Positions 1-11,923 of a stretch of 23,176 nucleotides of DNA are shown here, piece by piece (positions within the stretch are counted from its first letter, which is position 1; each line of letters opens with the position of its first letter). The position numbers were made by a program, and so were the translations under genes. Source of the DNA: Pigoraptor chileana (taxonomy: Eukaryota > Opisthokonta > Filasterea); NCBI GenBank assembly GCA_943704495.1, contig CALSCR010003489.1, positions 1 to 23,176 on the forward strand, written 5' to 3'. The notes beneath the pieces are model-generated. The model searched no databases. It saw only the letters and a list, made by a program, of their open reading frames with translations, and was not told the DNA's origin.

Positions 1-67
<67 letters not shown>

Positions 68-361
68 GTGTGTGTAAGTCTAGTCTTTTTTAGTTTGGTC
101 GCTCAGTGTTTGGGAGAATGTGGGACATGGAACGGGAGAGCGAGGAGAGTGCGGAAGGCCTTGCTTAGAATACTGCTCATGTGTAATCCTGATAGTGACG
201 GCCACACCTATGTATATACACAGACACTCGCCTACACACGCACACTCGAACAACATGTACACCAAACATACGCGCACACTCAGCAGACAGGTTCACTAAC
301 ACTCCAACACTTACACTTACACGACCACACACACACGCACACAACACCACAAAATGCACAG
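1..361 (+). other. 3' part of a receptor intron, GT tract then CA-rich end
   Basis: The window opens in an almost pure GT tract (about 1-75) followed by CA-rich sequence from about 200, ending at an acceptor ...GCACAG at 356-361. I read the whole stretch as one intron of the receptor gene, with its donor outside the window. A tiny exon around 94-182 cannot be excluded, because a TTTTTTAG acceptor and a GTAATC donor flank it. Its translation does not resemble the solute-binding domain, so I did not include it. Confidence 0.6.
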
Positions 362-2956
362 ATCGATGGAATACTGAATTCAAGGGAAAACGCCGACGCC
401 CTTGACTACGCAAAGCTGCTGTTTGAGACTGGGAATCGCAACCCTAGCAACGGCTTCAACGGAGCAATCGGCGATTTTTGTTCGGGGAAATCGGGCATGC
501 TCGTACTGTGGATGGGATTTGCAAACACCTTCCGCTCGCTGTCGTCGTGCAATGCGACGGGGAAGCTAGGGGACATTGCCTTTTATACCCTGCCGAGCCA
601 TGGAGTGACGAAAAAGCACATTATGCAGCTGGGTGGCATGGGCATGCACATTAGCAAGTACACGAAGCAAGAGGCGCTGGCAAAGGAGTTTATCCGTTAT
701 GTGACGACGCGCGACTTTCAGCTCAAGTGGGGCACGAATGGAGGCTACACGGTGCGTAAATCGGTTGTGGCCGATCCTCTGTTTCTGTCGACGAGCGAGC
801 CCGGACAGTGCGCGTCGTATAACTACATATACCTGCAGAGTTTCCCGCTTGTCAAGGACTTTTGGAATCTGCCGATATACAACGACCTCTTGCAGATACA
901 GGTGGAGTGCGAGTGCATCAAATGAGGCTGCTTGGATCCCATTGCCGTGTGCTTGTTTGTTTTTTTGTTTGTGTGTGTGTTTTTGTGTGTGTGTGTGTAT
1001 GCGTGCATGTGTGTGCAACACTGCAGTCGCTTGGACCCCATTGCCGCTTGTGGATATCTGTATTTGTTTTGTTCATTGGTAGAGAGAGAGACAACACACA
1101 CACACACACTCTAACTCTCCTTGTGGAGTCCATGGGCACAACCTAAGACACTGACTTGAATCTCTCTCTCCCTCCCTCCCTCCATCCCTCCCCCGCCCCC
1201 CTCTTTCTTATTTGCTGTCCTTTCTTTTCTGCGCGCGTTAGAACTATCATCTCACCCAAGCGCTCGTCGGTAATATGTCTTCGGCGAATGCGTTAAATCT
1301 TGCGGCAAAAGAGCAGCAGCAGAAAATGGACAAGTACTATCCATGCGGTCCAAAGTGTCCCACGGGTAAGTAGATTGGCCTCACTAAGTCACGTGGCGAA
1401 CAATGCGACAACTGACAAAACGTGTGTGTGTGAGAATGGGTCGATTGCGTGATTTTTGTGTCCGTATGAGTGTGTGTGTATGTGTTGTGCTCTTCAAATG
1501 GTGGTCGCCTTAAACAATCACACACTCACACACAAACACACACACACCCACACACACGCCAGTGGCCGACCCACTCGCATACAGCGAGCCCATCGCGGTC
1601 GTCGCATGGATTCTCATTGCACTCGGCGTCGGATGTGCTCTGATCTTTTGCGCGCTCGTGTACCGTTGGAGAGAAAATCGCGCGATGAAGGCGGCGAATC
1701 CGTCGTTTTTGTTTGCCATTCTGGCGGGGCTGCTCGTGTACTACTGCTCGATCATTCCATTCATGGGGACTGTGACGGACGCGTCGTGCGTTCTGCGTAT
1801 TTGGATGCTCTGCGTCGGCATTGCGCTCATTCTCGGGTGGGTATTTTTACTGCTGTTACTACATGGTGATTAACTACTATTCGTTGTGGTTATTATCTGC
1901 GGTTTCTACTACTCGTTAGTGTTGCTGCTATTTGTTTTGTGTGTGTTCTGTGGATGCGTCGGAGTACTGAAGTTGCCCCTCTGCCACCCTCTTGTCCGCG
2001 TCTCCTTCGTCGGTTTGTCTGCAACCAACCAACCAACCCACAACAGCAATCTCATTGCCAAGAACATTCTCGTGTGGAAGATATTCAACAATCCAAAGCT
2101 CGCACGCCTCGCTGTCTCTTCACGTGACCTCTGGATGATTTCGCTGGGCATTCTCCTTGGAGAGATTATCCCACTGATGATATATACGATACACGACCGC
2201 CCCAGACCCTCGTATGGCACGCGCTTGGACGCCGATAACCAGTGGCGGTGCCGATCCAACGACGGGGACTTTGGCAGCATTATGATCGGTGGGGGCTGGA
2301 TGCTGATGTGTGTGTGTGCGTATACGTGTGCGTATGTGTGTATGTATGTGTGTGTATGCGTGCGTGTTTTGTGTTGTGCGTGTATTGTGCATGTGTGCGT
2401 ATGCGTGCGTGTTTGTGTTGTGCGTGTATTGTGCATGTGTGTGTGTGGATGTGTGTTGTGCTTGTGCGTGTTTGCGGTTCTCCTTTAGAGCTGTTACTCA
2501 CAAGACCACGAACACATGCACACTCTTTTGCAACACCACTGACTCTGCCTTTTGTATTCCACATATATTGTATACACTGTGTGTGTGATGTGCGTGTATG
2601 TCGCCTGTTACAATGTGCTTCCGCTGCAGGCATCCTCCTCGCATACAACGGCCTTCTTCTTGTCGCCGGCTGTGGCCTCGGCTATCTCACTCGCAAACTG
2701 CCTCATCGCTTCAACGAAAGCAAATTCATTGCTTTTTCGGTGGGCAATAATCGCAGTTTTTTGATATATATATATATGTAATGCCACAGCAATCATACAG
2801 TGATACATCCGCGTCGTCTTCTCGCAAGCAAATCCTATCCAAACACCAACCCCAGCATCCAATCCAACGCGAGAAACACCTTTCCCTCCCTCCCTCCGTC
2901 CCTCCTTCTATCGTGTATTGTGAGGCCCATGCCTGAGAGTTTTTCTTTCTCTCACA

Positions 2957-2989
<33 letters not shown>

Positions 2990-3432
2990 TTCTCTCTCTC
3001 TCTGTTTTTGTGGAGTCCATGGGCACAGCGCCTATGACGCTGACTTGAATCCTACATCTCTCTCTCTTTCTTTATCCTTCTCTCTTTGGTGTGGAGTCCA
3101 TGAGCACAGCGCCCAAGACACTGACGTGAATCCTGCATCTCCCTCGTTGCGCAGATGTACAATTTCCTCATGTGTGCCGCCGTCGCCACCGCCATCGGAC
3201 TGATTCCAAACACAAACGTCGAGCTGTCGTTCGCATTCACTCTTTTTCCCATATGGGTGTCCGCCACATTCACCATGATGTGCATATACCTTCCGAAATT
3301 TCGGGGCGTTCTTCGTCCGCACACAATCTCTGAAGAGAATACGTCGGATCACAAACCAGACATACAGCCGCAGTATCAGCGCAAGCTCAACGTCAACAAC
3401 ATGCGACGGAGGAAGTCTGTCATTGAACTGGC

Positions 3433-3472
<40 letters not shown>

Positions 3473-5114
3473 CGTGTGTATGTGTGCGATTCCACAGATG
3501 TTCGCATGGGCGTGGTGTGGTATGTACGCACCGCCACTCATTCCCTTTGGCCGCCAACACCGAGGATTGACTCTGCCGCTGCATCACACCCCACTGCGCA
3601 CACGCGATTGGTCACGTGACAGGTCGAGGGGACGGTCACCATGCGGTTGGGATTTGGTGTTTTGGATCGATGGAATCTGCGCTATCTCATCATTGACTGC
3701 CAGGCCGAATACATTGCCCACTTCACGTCCGTGGAGGTGGGTGCACGCAGCCATCTCGGGTTGCATTATATACATTGACTGTGTGCGCTCGCTGGTTTAG
3801 CTGTGTAATTGTTTTGCTGTTGTGGTGTGTTGTGTTGTGTTGTGTTGTGTTGTGTTGTGTGCATGCGTCATTGCATGTTTGTTCATTGGAAAACTATGTC
3901 TATCTAAGGATATTTGGCTGTGTTTTTGTCCATCACATTTGTTTTTATGTATCTCGATTTAAACAACACACACACACATGCACTCACTCACTACCCCAGG
4001 ACACGACGGGCACTGTTGTGACTTTCGATCGGATCGCCACTATTGAGTTTGACGACAAGCTGAATGAGCTGATTTTCTCGCTTGTGGACGGCCGCCAGGT
4101 GTGCGTGATGCCGTCACGTGAGGTGAAGGACATTTACCCGTGGTTCAAGATGATATGCGAGCGCATGGGACAGGTGGGTGGACTTCCGCCGCCGCCGCAG
4201 TTGTTATTGTTGTTGTTGTTACAAACAGATCCCACTCTTGACTACCTTCACACAGTTCACCCCACTTTTATACTCCCGAACATACTTTCAGTGCTTGTCA
4301 CTCGAATTGTTCCTTCTCTCTGTCCTTCTCCGACCTTTTCTTTCTCCAACATTTCTTTTCTTTTTCTTTCTTTTCTTTTTCGTCTTCTTCTGTTCTTCAT
4401 TCATTCTTCATTCATCCTCCATCTTCCTTCTTGTGGTCGCATCCGCAGGTCGACGAGGACAATCGCCCCCGCGCAAGCTCTTCTGGCGGTCGCGAATTGG
4501 TCAAATTGGGCGAATCACTATCCGCCAGCGCAGGCGGTCGCTCACCCCGCATGTCGCCCCGGGGCTCCATCTCGCGTGGCGCAAACCCCTCCCCTGCCCA
4601 GTCCGCCGCCGCTGCCACGCTGAGCGGTGTTCAGTTTGCGTTGAGCTCACCGGCGGCACGACATTCGCTCGCCGCGCTTTCAAGTGCAGCCTCCATGCCC
4701 ATGGAGATGGACGTTGTCGTGGATGCGTCTCCGCGACCGTCCAGTGAGGCACACGCACACGCCCACATGCCCACACCCACGCTCCTTGTTGTCGACGTAT
4801 GCGATGATGATGCGGATGGACGCTTGGTGCCTTCACCGAACGGTCGTGTTCGCGGGTCTTACGTTGTGGCAATGGCAGGCGCTGCGCACCGCAACACAAA
4901 CGGTGGTGGCCTGTCTGCCGCTCACGCGACACAAGCGAGTGACCAGGGGTACTTCACGGCAAACTCCACTGGGATAGAGGACGATCCGAACGTGGACATG
5001 GACTCTCTGGGCAACGAACACGCTTTGAAAGCGCTGTCGTCCGGAAACACTTTGCGTTCACGTGACGTTGAGGCTGTGCAGTTGTCGGAGCAGCCACAAT
5101 CGACCGACGTGTGA
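362..5114 (+). CDS. Class C GPCR with solute-binding ectodomain and C-terminal PH-like domain (5' partial)
   Basis: This is a predicted plasma-membrane G-protein-coupled receptor of the GABA-B/class C type. Exons: 362-901, 1242-1365, 1563-1836, 2047-2288, 2630-2739, 3155-3439, 3623-3736, 4000-4173, 4449-5114. All phases match, giving 842 residues in the window. Exons 362-901 and 1242-1365 give the C-terminal half of a family 1 extracellular solute-binding fold and a Cys-containing linker (YYPCGPKCP). Exons 1563-3439 give seven hydrophobic helices. The TM3 Cys (DASCVLR), the loop-2 Cys (NQWRCRS) and NESKFIAFSMYN before TM6 closely match GABA-B receptors. Exons 3623-4173 encode a PH-like fold (RWNLRYLIID, then IYPWFKMI). 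The last exon is a Ser/Pro/Ala-rich tail ending STDV. The ligand is unknown. The signal peptide and N-lobe lie upstream of the window. The donor at 2288 was chosen over one at 2309 because it restores the GIL.AYNGLLL helix start; this is the least certain junction. Confidence 0.92.
1123..1162 (+). repeat. Dispersed 43-bp element, copy 1 (receptor intron)
   Basis: It begins GTGGAGTCCATGGGCAC and ends ACTGACTTGAAT. A CT-rich run of about 75 bp then leads to the acceptor at 1241. It lies in the sense orientation. Confidence 0.85.
1366..1562 (+). other. Receptor intron with complementary ends
   Basis: The donor is GTAAGT. GT-rich tracts follow at about 1421-1432 and 1470-1484. CA tracts at about 1518-1558 run up to the acceptor GCCAG. 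The GT and CA blocks could pair in the transcript. Confidence 0.8.
2308..2480 (+). repeat. GT-rich simple repeat in receptor intron
   Basis: About 170 bp of imperfect GT/GTAT/GCGT repeats lie just after the donor at 2289. They include two near-copies of a GTGTTGTGCGTGTATTGTGC unit. Confidence 0.85.
3010..3052 (+). repeat. Dispersed 43-bp element, copy 2 (receptor intron)
   Basis: This is a near-consensus full-length copy (GTGGAGTCCATGGGCAC ... CTGACTTGAATCC) flanked on both sides by CT runs. It is in the sense orientation and lies 38 bp before copy 3 in the same intron. Confidence 0.9.
3091..3133 (+). repeat. Dispersed 43-bp element, copy 3 (next to the acceptor)
   Basis: A full-length copy whose CACTGAC core lies about 30 bp upstream of the acceptor at 3154, the usual distance for a branch site. 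It is in the sense orientation. Confidence 0.9.
3821..3862 (+). repeat. (TTGTG)n tract in receptor intron
   Basis: Pentamer repeats of TTGTG lie in the intron 3737-3999. The same intron ends with a CA run (3963-3978) before the acceptor CCCCAG. Confidence 0.85.
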
Positions 5115-6113
5115 AGCGTGAGATCACGTGCTGCGGTGGCGGTACTTTGCTGGGCTGGTGTGCCCCACTCTTTGTCCCGATCGAGTGCTGCATTTCCTGT
5201 CGCAATGGATGTAATTGTGCCGCGGGGAGCATAGGGATCCGTGTGGAGCATTCGGATTGCATTGTTGGCTATGCTTTGCACCGCCCGAGTGCTGTGGCTA
5301 CAACTATCTGTGATATTCGTGTTGGATATTATGTCTTTTTCCACAAATGTGCTGTCGTCGGCGTCCTGCATGCGTGCGTGCATGCGTGCGTGCGTGCGTG
5401 CATGCGTGCGTGCACACGTGCGTGCGTGCGTGCGTGCGTGCGTTTGCGTGTGTTGCGTTGCATCGTTGCGTGGCATGAGTGTCCCGCCATTGTTTGCGAC
5501 TGAATTTCATAAAAGTATTACTGACAGCGATCCCACGTGACTCACACTGAATGTGTGCGACTGTGCTGTGCGCCACTTCCGGGGTGTATGAGAGCGATGT
5601 TTGAGGGGTTGTGAGGATTCACAACTGATCCATTTACTCAGGTATGATTGTCTGACACCAGCAGAGAACAGTCGCCACAACAATGCAATGACATAACAGA
5701 AGCGGTCGCACTTTGCCGGATTCCGTTGTTGAGTAGTAGCAGTGAGGAATAGTAGCAGTGGGACTGCGAGGGAAAAGACACGCACAAAAACGCGCAAATC
5801 TGCTTCCAACGACCGCACAACCTGGGACATCTGCCCACTGGCAGCAGATCCGGGCTTATCCGGGCGTTATGGGTTCACCGCCCCAACCCTAGCGCCAACC
5901 CCAGCCGTCGCTTTTTTGGTGTCGACTGGCCCCACAAGCTGATTTGGCGAGAACTCGGCCTCACTTGCCCCACACTATCCCGGGATGGACGGGGGATGGG
6001 GGGGGGGGGGGCATTCTGCACTTGCAGCTCATGCGTGTGTGCGTACATCCCGTGCCCTCTCGCGCACACAAAAACGCACGCAGAAGCACTAAGGCGTCGT
6101 GTGGAAAGCGCAC
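5115..6113. other. Convergent intergenic spacer
   Basis: About 1 kb between the receptor stop and the Angel stop. It holds a (TGCG)n tract and a 14-G run at 5998-6011. I see no credible coding exon, RNA gene or canonical AATAAA signal in it. Confidence 0.7.
5367..5452 (+). repeat. (TGCG)n / TGCA tetranucleotide repeat
   Basis: About 85 bp of TGCG and TGCA tetramers. Every frame stays open through it, which creates spurious Arg/Ala/Cys or His/Thr reading frames. Confidence 0.9.
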
Positions 6114-8778
6114 TCACACGCCTTCAAACTCGAATCGCGCGACGAGGGACTGATGGTCCGACGACAAGTGCCAATTTGGCAGCATATGCAAATCGGCAAG
6201 TTCATCGTACGATCGCAGACGGAGCACGGCCGCCAGCCTCAGCCCGACGCCCTTCCCCTCTCCCGGCCCTGCTGCTGCGTCATCCACACCCATCCGCACA
6301 CTTGCCGCGCACACATCCCCTCTCGCATTACAAGACGCCACTCGTGGGAACGCATTGTCAGTGCGGTCGCCATTGTATGCGCCATAGAGAATGTAATCCA
6401 CCGCCCCAACGGCCTCGCTGTGCGCAGACGTCACAATGGGAACATCTGTGATTGGATCGATCGCACTGTACGCCGACGCAAACGAAAAGGCGTGGGTCAG
6501 CGTCGGCGCGCCCTCTGACGCCGAGCGCAGGGCCACGTGGCGCCGCACCACTTCGCCCCGGATGCGCGCAGAGGCCCCCTTGCGCTCGCTTTTGGGCAGT
6601 TTGAGAAGCTCAGCCCACACTTCCGCATCAATGTTCGGTTTCTTTGCAATCGAAGCGGCGGTTGCCACTGCTTCTGCAACACCGGCGCGAGCACCAACAC
6701 CATCGCCGCCAGACATGCCGTCGTGCTCACCACGCGGCACTGCCTCCCACGCACTCGTCTGCGTCAGCCCCAGTCCCACGGGAATAAAATCATGCGAGAG
6801 AATACTGTTTGGATCAAATTTGCGGCGCTTTGCGGTGTTCACCGGCGGCGTTGCGTGGGACGCAACAGGGACGTCACTGGCGCACAGTGCGGCATGCGAG
6901 AAAGACACCACGTGACCTTCGCTGGATGTGCCTGCCCCCCCAGACACGCTCTCCACATGGTCGGCGGATTCGCTCTGTGTTGTTACTGTTACTGTTGTTA
7001 CTGTTGCCGTTGTTTCAGTTACTACTGTTGGCGATGGGGACGGGGAAGCAGCCGCAAGTGCCGCGCGCTTCTTCCGCTCCGAAACGGGTGTGTACGGACT
7101 GTCACCGCGCTTGACTTCCTCCTGTCCGGACATGTGGGCGCGGTCCAATCCGGCATACGCAATGCCTCCGTTGATGAGATACGAAAGTATGTCGCTGTCG
7201 GGAGTGCTATTAAGATCACCGCACAGAACAACGGGACACGTGACCTGTCCGTATGCGACGCGCAGGGACTCCGATGCCCCCAATGCCGCCGCCGCACTGT
7301 TGTTGCTGCTGTTGTGTCCAGCGGCGCCGATGCGAAGGGCGTTTCTGTTTATGACGCTCCGTGCCTCTGCCAGGAGCATAGCCGCCTGGAGGAGCTTGAT
7401 GTCCCCCCTCCGCGGATTGTACAAAAGATGCGTCTGCAGAACACACACGTGGCGACCGGTGGGCTTGTGGAGGAGCAGCGCAACCATCCCCACATTGTCG
7501 CGGTCAAGAGGAGGGCAGTCGGCACGCAGATACTCAATCTCGCTGTGGTCGACAAGTGTAAACAACGAATCACGATAGAATAAGGCGCATCCGTCGGGCT
7601 TGTCACCCGTGCGCTTCACAAAGTGTCCCTTGAGGCCTGTGCACGTGCGCGTATGTGCGGAGTTGTATGTTGTGTGTTGTGTGTTGTATGTTGTATGTTG
7701 TGTTGTGTGTTGCGTGTTGCGTGTGTGTGTGTTGCATGTATGTTCAGAATTGTGGGATGACGCCGTTGGGGCATGTATGATATGCATCCATGTTTGCATT
7801 GACGCACATACAAGCACACACACACACACACACAAGCACGCACACAAAACACAACAACCCACCTTGCGCTTTGAGCATGTATCGGAAAAACTCGAAGTGC
7901 TCCACCTCCTGCATGCACACGACGTCCGGCCGGGCATCCCCGATCTCCACGACGAGATTGTCTCTGCGATACTTCCACTTCTTTGCCGACGGCGGACACT
8001 GCGAATACAGCGCAAAGTTCTCGTAGAGAAGAGAATCCGCCAGCACGTTGTAACTCATCACAGAAAAGCCGTTGCGCCTGTACGATGCATCCACAAACGG
8101 ACGCGCAGAAACTACAGTGACGCCGTCTGGCTTCATCCACGCACGCGGCGGCGCACTGCGATAGCCACCCTGGGGCACTGCACCGATGTTACCACCGCCG
8201 TGACCACTGTGCCCACTGTGCGCATGCTGTGCATCGCTGTGCGACGACGCATTGGGCTGACTGCCACGGTGTGGTGAGTCTGCCCCGTAAAAGCGTGCAT
8301 TTGTTGTTGCTGTTGTAGTTGTTGTTCTTCCGGCGAATGGAGATCCATACACCGATCCATGTGATCCTTGTGCCGATGCGTGTGTCGCCTGCGTCGCGAG
8401 CGATCTGGACTGCGGTTGAGGTGCAGGTGTGACGGGATGCGTTGTCCACAGGTGACCACGAGCATCGCGCACAGGCCTCGATGGAGGGTCGACATAATAC
8501 GCCTCCATTGCACCCTGATTCGCAGACGACACTCTTATGTTGTTTCGGTGTGCATATGCAGACATTGGGCCGGTGCTGTTTGCAAACGCAGAAGGAGTGG
8601 GAGACGCTTTGGCGTGGATGCGGTGCGACGTCCTTCGCACTGGGATGTGCCTCGATGCAATTGATGTTCTCGTATTTGTCGCAGATGAATTTGATGGCGA
8701 CGGCAATGTCTTACTCGGCGGCGATGCGCGCGGCGAAATTGCGCGCAGCTGCCGAAGGACTGCGAGTCGCGGTTGCAT
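6114..8778 (-). CDS. Protein Angel homolog (CCR4-type EEP-fold phosphatase/nuclease)
   Basis: Member of the endonuclease/exonuclease/phosphatase superfamily, CCR4/Nocturnin/Angel branch. Human ANGEL2 is a 2',3'-cyclic RNA phosphatase; the substrate here is inferred only. Two exons, 8778-7863 and 7636-6114, joined in phase 1, give 812 residues. Residues 1-240 are a low-complexity Ser/Thr/Pro/His/Gly N-terminus. The catalytic fold starts at MSYNVLAD (241). It continues with the Mg-binding Glu in CMQEVEHF (291), QTHLLYNP (373-380), CGDLNSTPDS (444-453), the Angel-type HMSGQEE (473-479), SAHSEAVGAVDYILYG (709-724) and WHLSSDHQSLVARFEF (794-809). All catalytic positions I can name are intact. An insert of about 190 residues (487-680, TV/TT-rich, then charged) splits the fold. 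The start is the first in-frame Met of a long open exon, and upstream Mets are not excluded. Confidence 0.93.
7637..7862 (-). other. Angel intron with long complementary GT and CA ends
   Basis: Read on the minus strand, the donor GTGGGT is followed by about 50 bases of GT-rich sequence. The last 110 bases before the acceptor GTGCACAG are almost entirely CA/CAA repeats. It is one of the clearest cases in the window of intron ends that could form a long GU/AC duplex. Confidence 0.85.
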
Positions 8779-9301
8779 TCACACTACAACGCGGGGTGCA
8801 TTGGTTAGATTGGTGTGGTATGGTTTGATGCGAGTGTGTGTGTGGGGGGGGGGCTGCCGAATGAAAAAAATGTCACACAGCACAAATAGATTGTGTGATG
8901 AGTAGAGTGCGCGCGGGATGCAGTTATAAGCTTAGTCATGCCACTGCCGAGAGTCGGTGTGTTTGGGATCTGACTGCTGACAAATTCTCACGTGATGCAA
9001 TGGTCATCCACGTGACCCAAGCCAAGAGCACGATCTGCTCGTTGTGTGGTGATATAAAACACAGTCGCTACAACCCAATCCACTGTGCCTCTGTCAAGGG
9101 TGCTTTCCCAATGGAGACAATATTATGGCTCCCTTGGCCTCTGTCGCCTACAAGGCAAGAATGCACGCGGGAAACTAAGTTCATCCAGCACATCACAACA
9201 GCCAACAAAAGCGAGAGAAGAAATTTTGTTTCAAGAGCCGTCATCACCCTATAATATTCACACACGCCTTGCAACTCCAACCAGCAACAGAGAGAGATGT
9301 G

Positions 9302-9328
9302 GGATTCAAGTCATTGTCTTAGGGCACC
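9302..9328 (-). repeat. Dispersed 43-bp element, copy 4 (truncated)
   Basis: It retains the GGATTCAAGTCA-like end and TCTTAGG, then passes directly into GA repeats. The GTGCCCATGGACTCCAC half is missing. Confidence 0.7.
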
Positions 9329-9427
9329 AGAGAGAGAGAACGAGCGAACAAGAGACATAAGTTAGAGTGAGGTCTGTTCCTGTGAACTTTTACTTGTGAC
9401 AGAGAATGACAGAAAGGAAGAAAGGGA

Positions 9428-9470
9428 GGATTCAAGTCAGTGTCTCAGGCGCTTTGCCCATGGACTCCAC
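9428..9470 (-). repeat. Dispersed 43-bp element, copy 5
   Basis: Full-length copy in minus orientation, ending CCATGGACTCCAC and followed by an AAGAGAGAG run. Confidence 0.9.
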
Positions 9471-9496
9471 AAGAGAGAGAGAGAGAAAGAGATGTA

Positions 9497-9539
9497 GGAT
9501 TCAAATCAGTGTCATAGGCGCTGTGCCCATGGACTCCAC
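9497..9539 (-). repeat. Dispersed 43-bp element, copy 6
   Basis: Full-length copy, 26 bp from copy 5 and in the same orientation. It is flanked by GA-rich runs. Confidence 0.9.
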
Positions 9540-9619
9540 ACACAAGAGAGAGAGAGAGAAAGAGAGAGACAGAGAGACATGGGAGAAAGGGAGGGGAGCA
9601 CGTGTGCTTAGACGTGTGC

Positions 9620-11923
<2,304 letters not shown>

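Larger units (their letters stand above)
8779..9619. other. Spacer between Angel and MARVEL-like genes
   Basis: The region is upstream of the Angel start and downstream of the MARVEL-like stop. It holds a 10-G run (8844-8853), three copies of the dispersed element, and GA-rich runs at 9330-9600. No coding exon or clear promoter motif is visible. Confidence 0.6.

Noticed and set aside
94-182. Additional receptor exon upstream of 362
   Set aside because: Splice-like signals exist, but the phase-compatible translation (WSLSVWENVG and onward) does not resemble a solute-binding domain. The stretch fits better as intron.
5367-5452. Short palindromic repeats suggestive of a CRISPR-like array
   Set aside because: It is a plain TGCG/TGCA tetranucleotide repeat with no spacers, in a eukaryotic genome.
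5871-5905. Telomere-like AACCCTA and CCCCAACCCT sequence
   Set aside because: Only single imperfect units with no tandem array, so chance similarity is more likely.
6537-7583. 348-codon open frame on the plus strand, antisense to Angel
   Set aside because: The minus strand encodes intact EEP catalytic motifs. The plus frame is rich in Arg/Cys and shows no family resemblance, so it is a shadow of high-GC coding sequence.
9302-9539. Dispersed element as a tRNA-derived SINE
   Set aside because: GATTCAAGTC in the element resembles a polymerase III B box, but no A box lies 30-60 bp upstream in any copy and there is no tRNA-like fold or A-rich tail.
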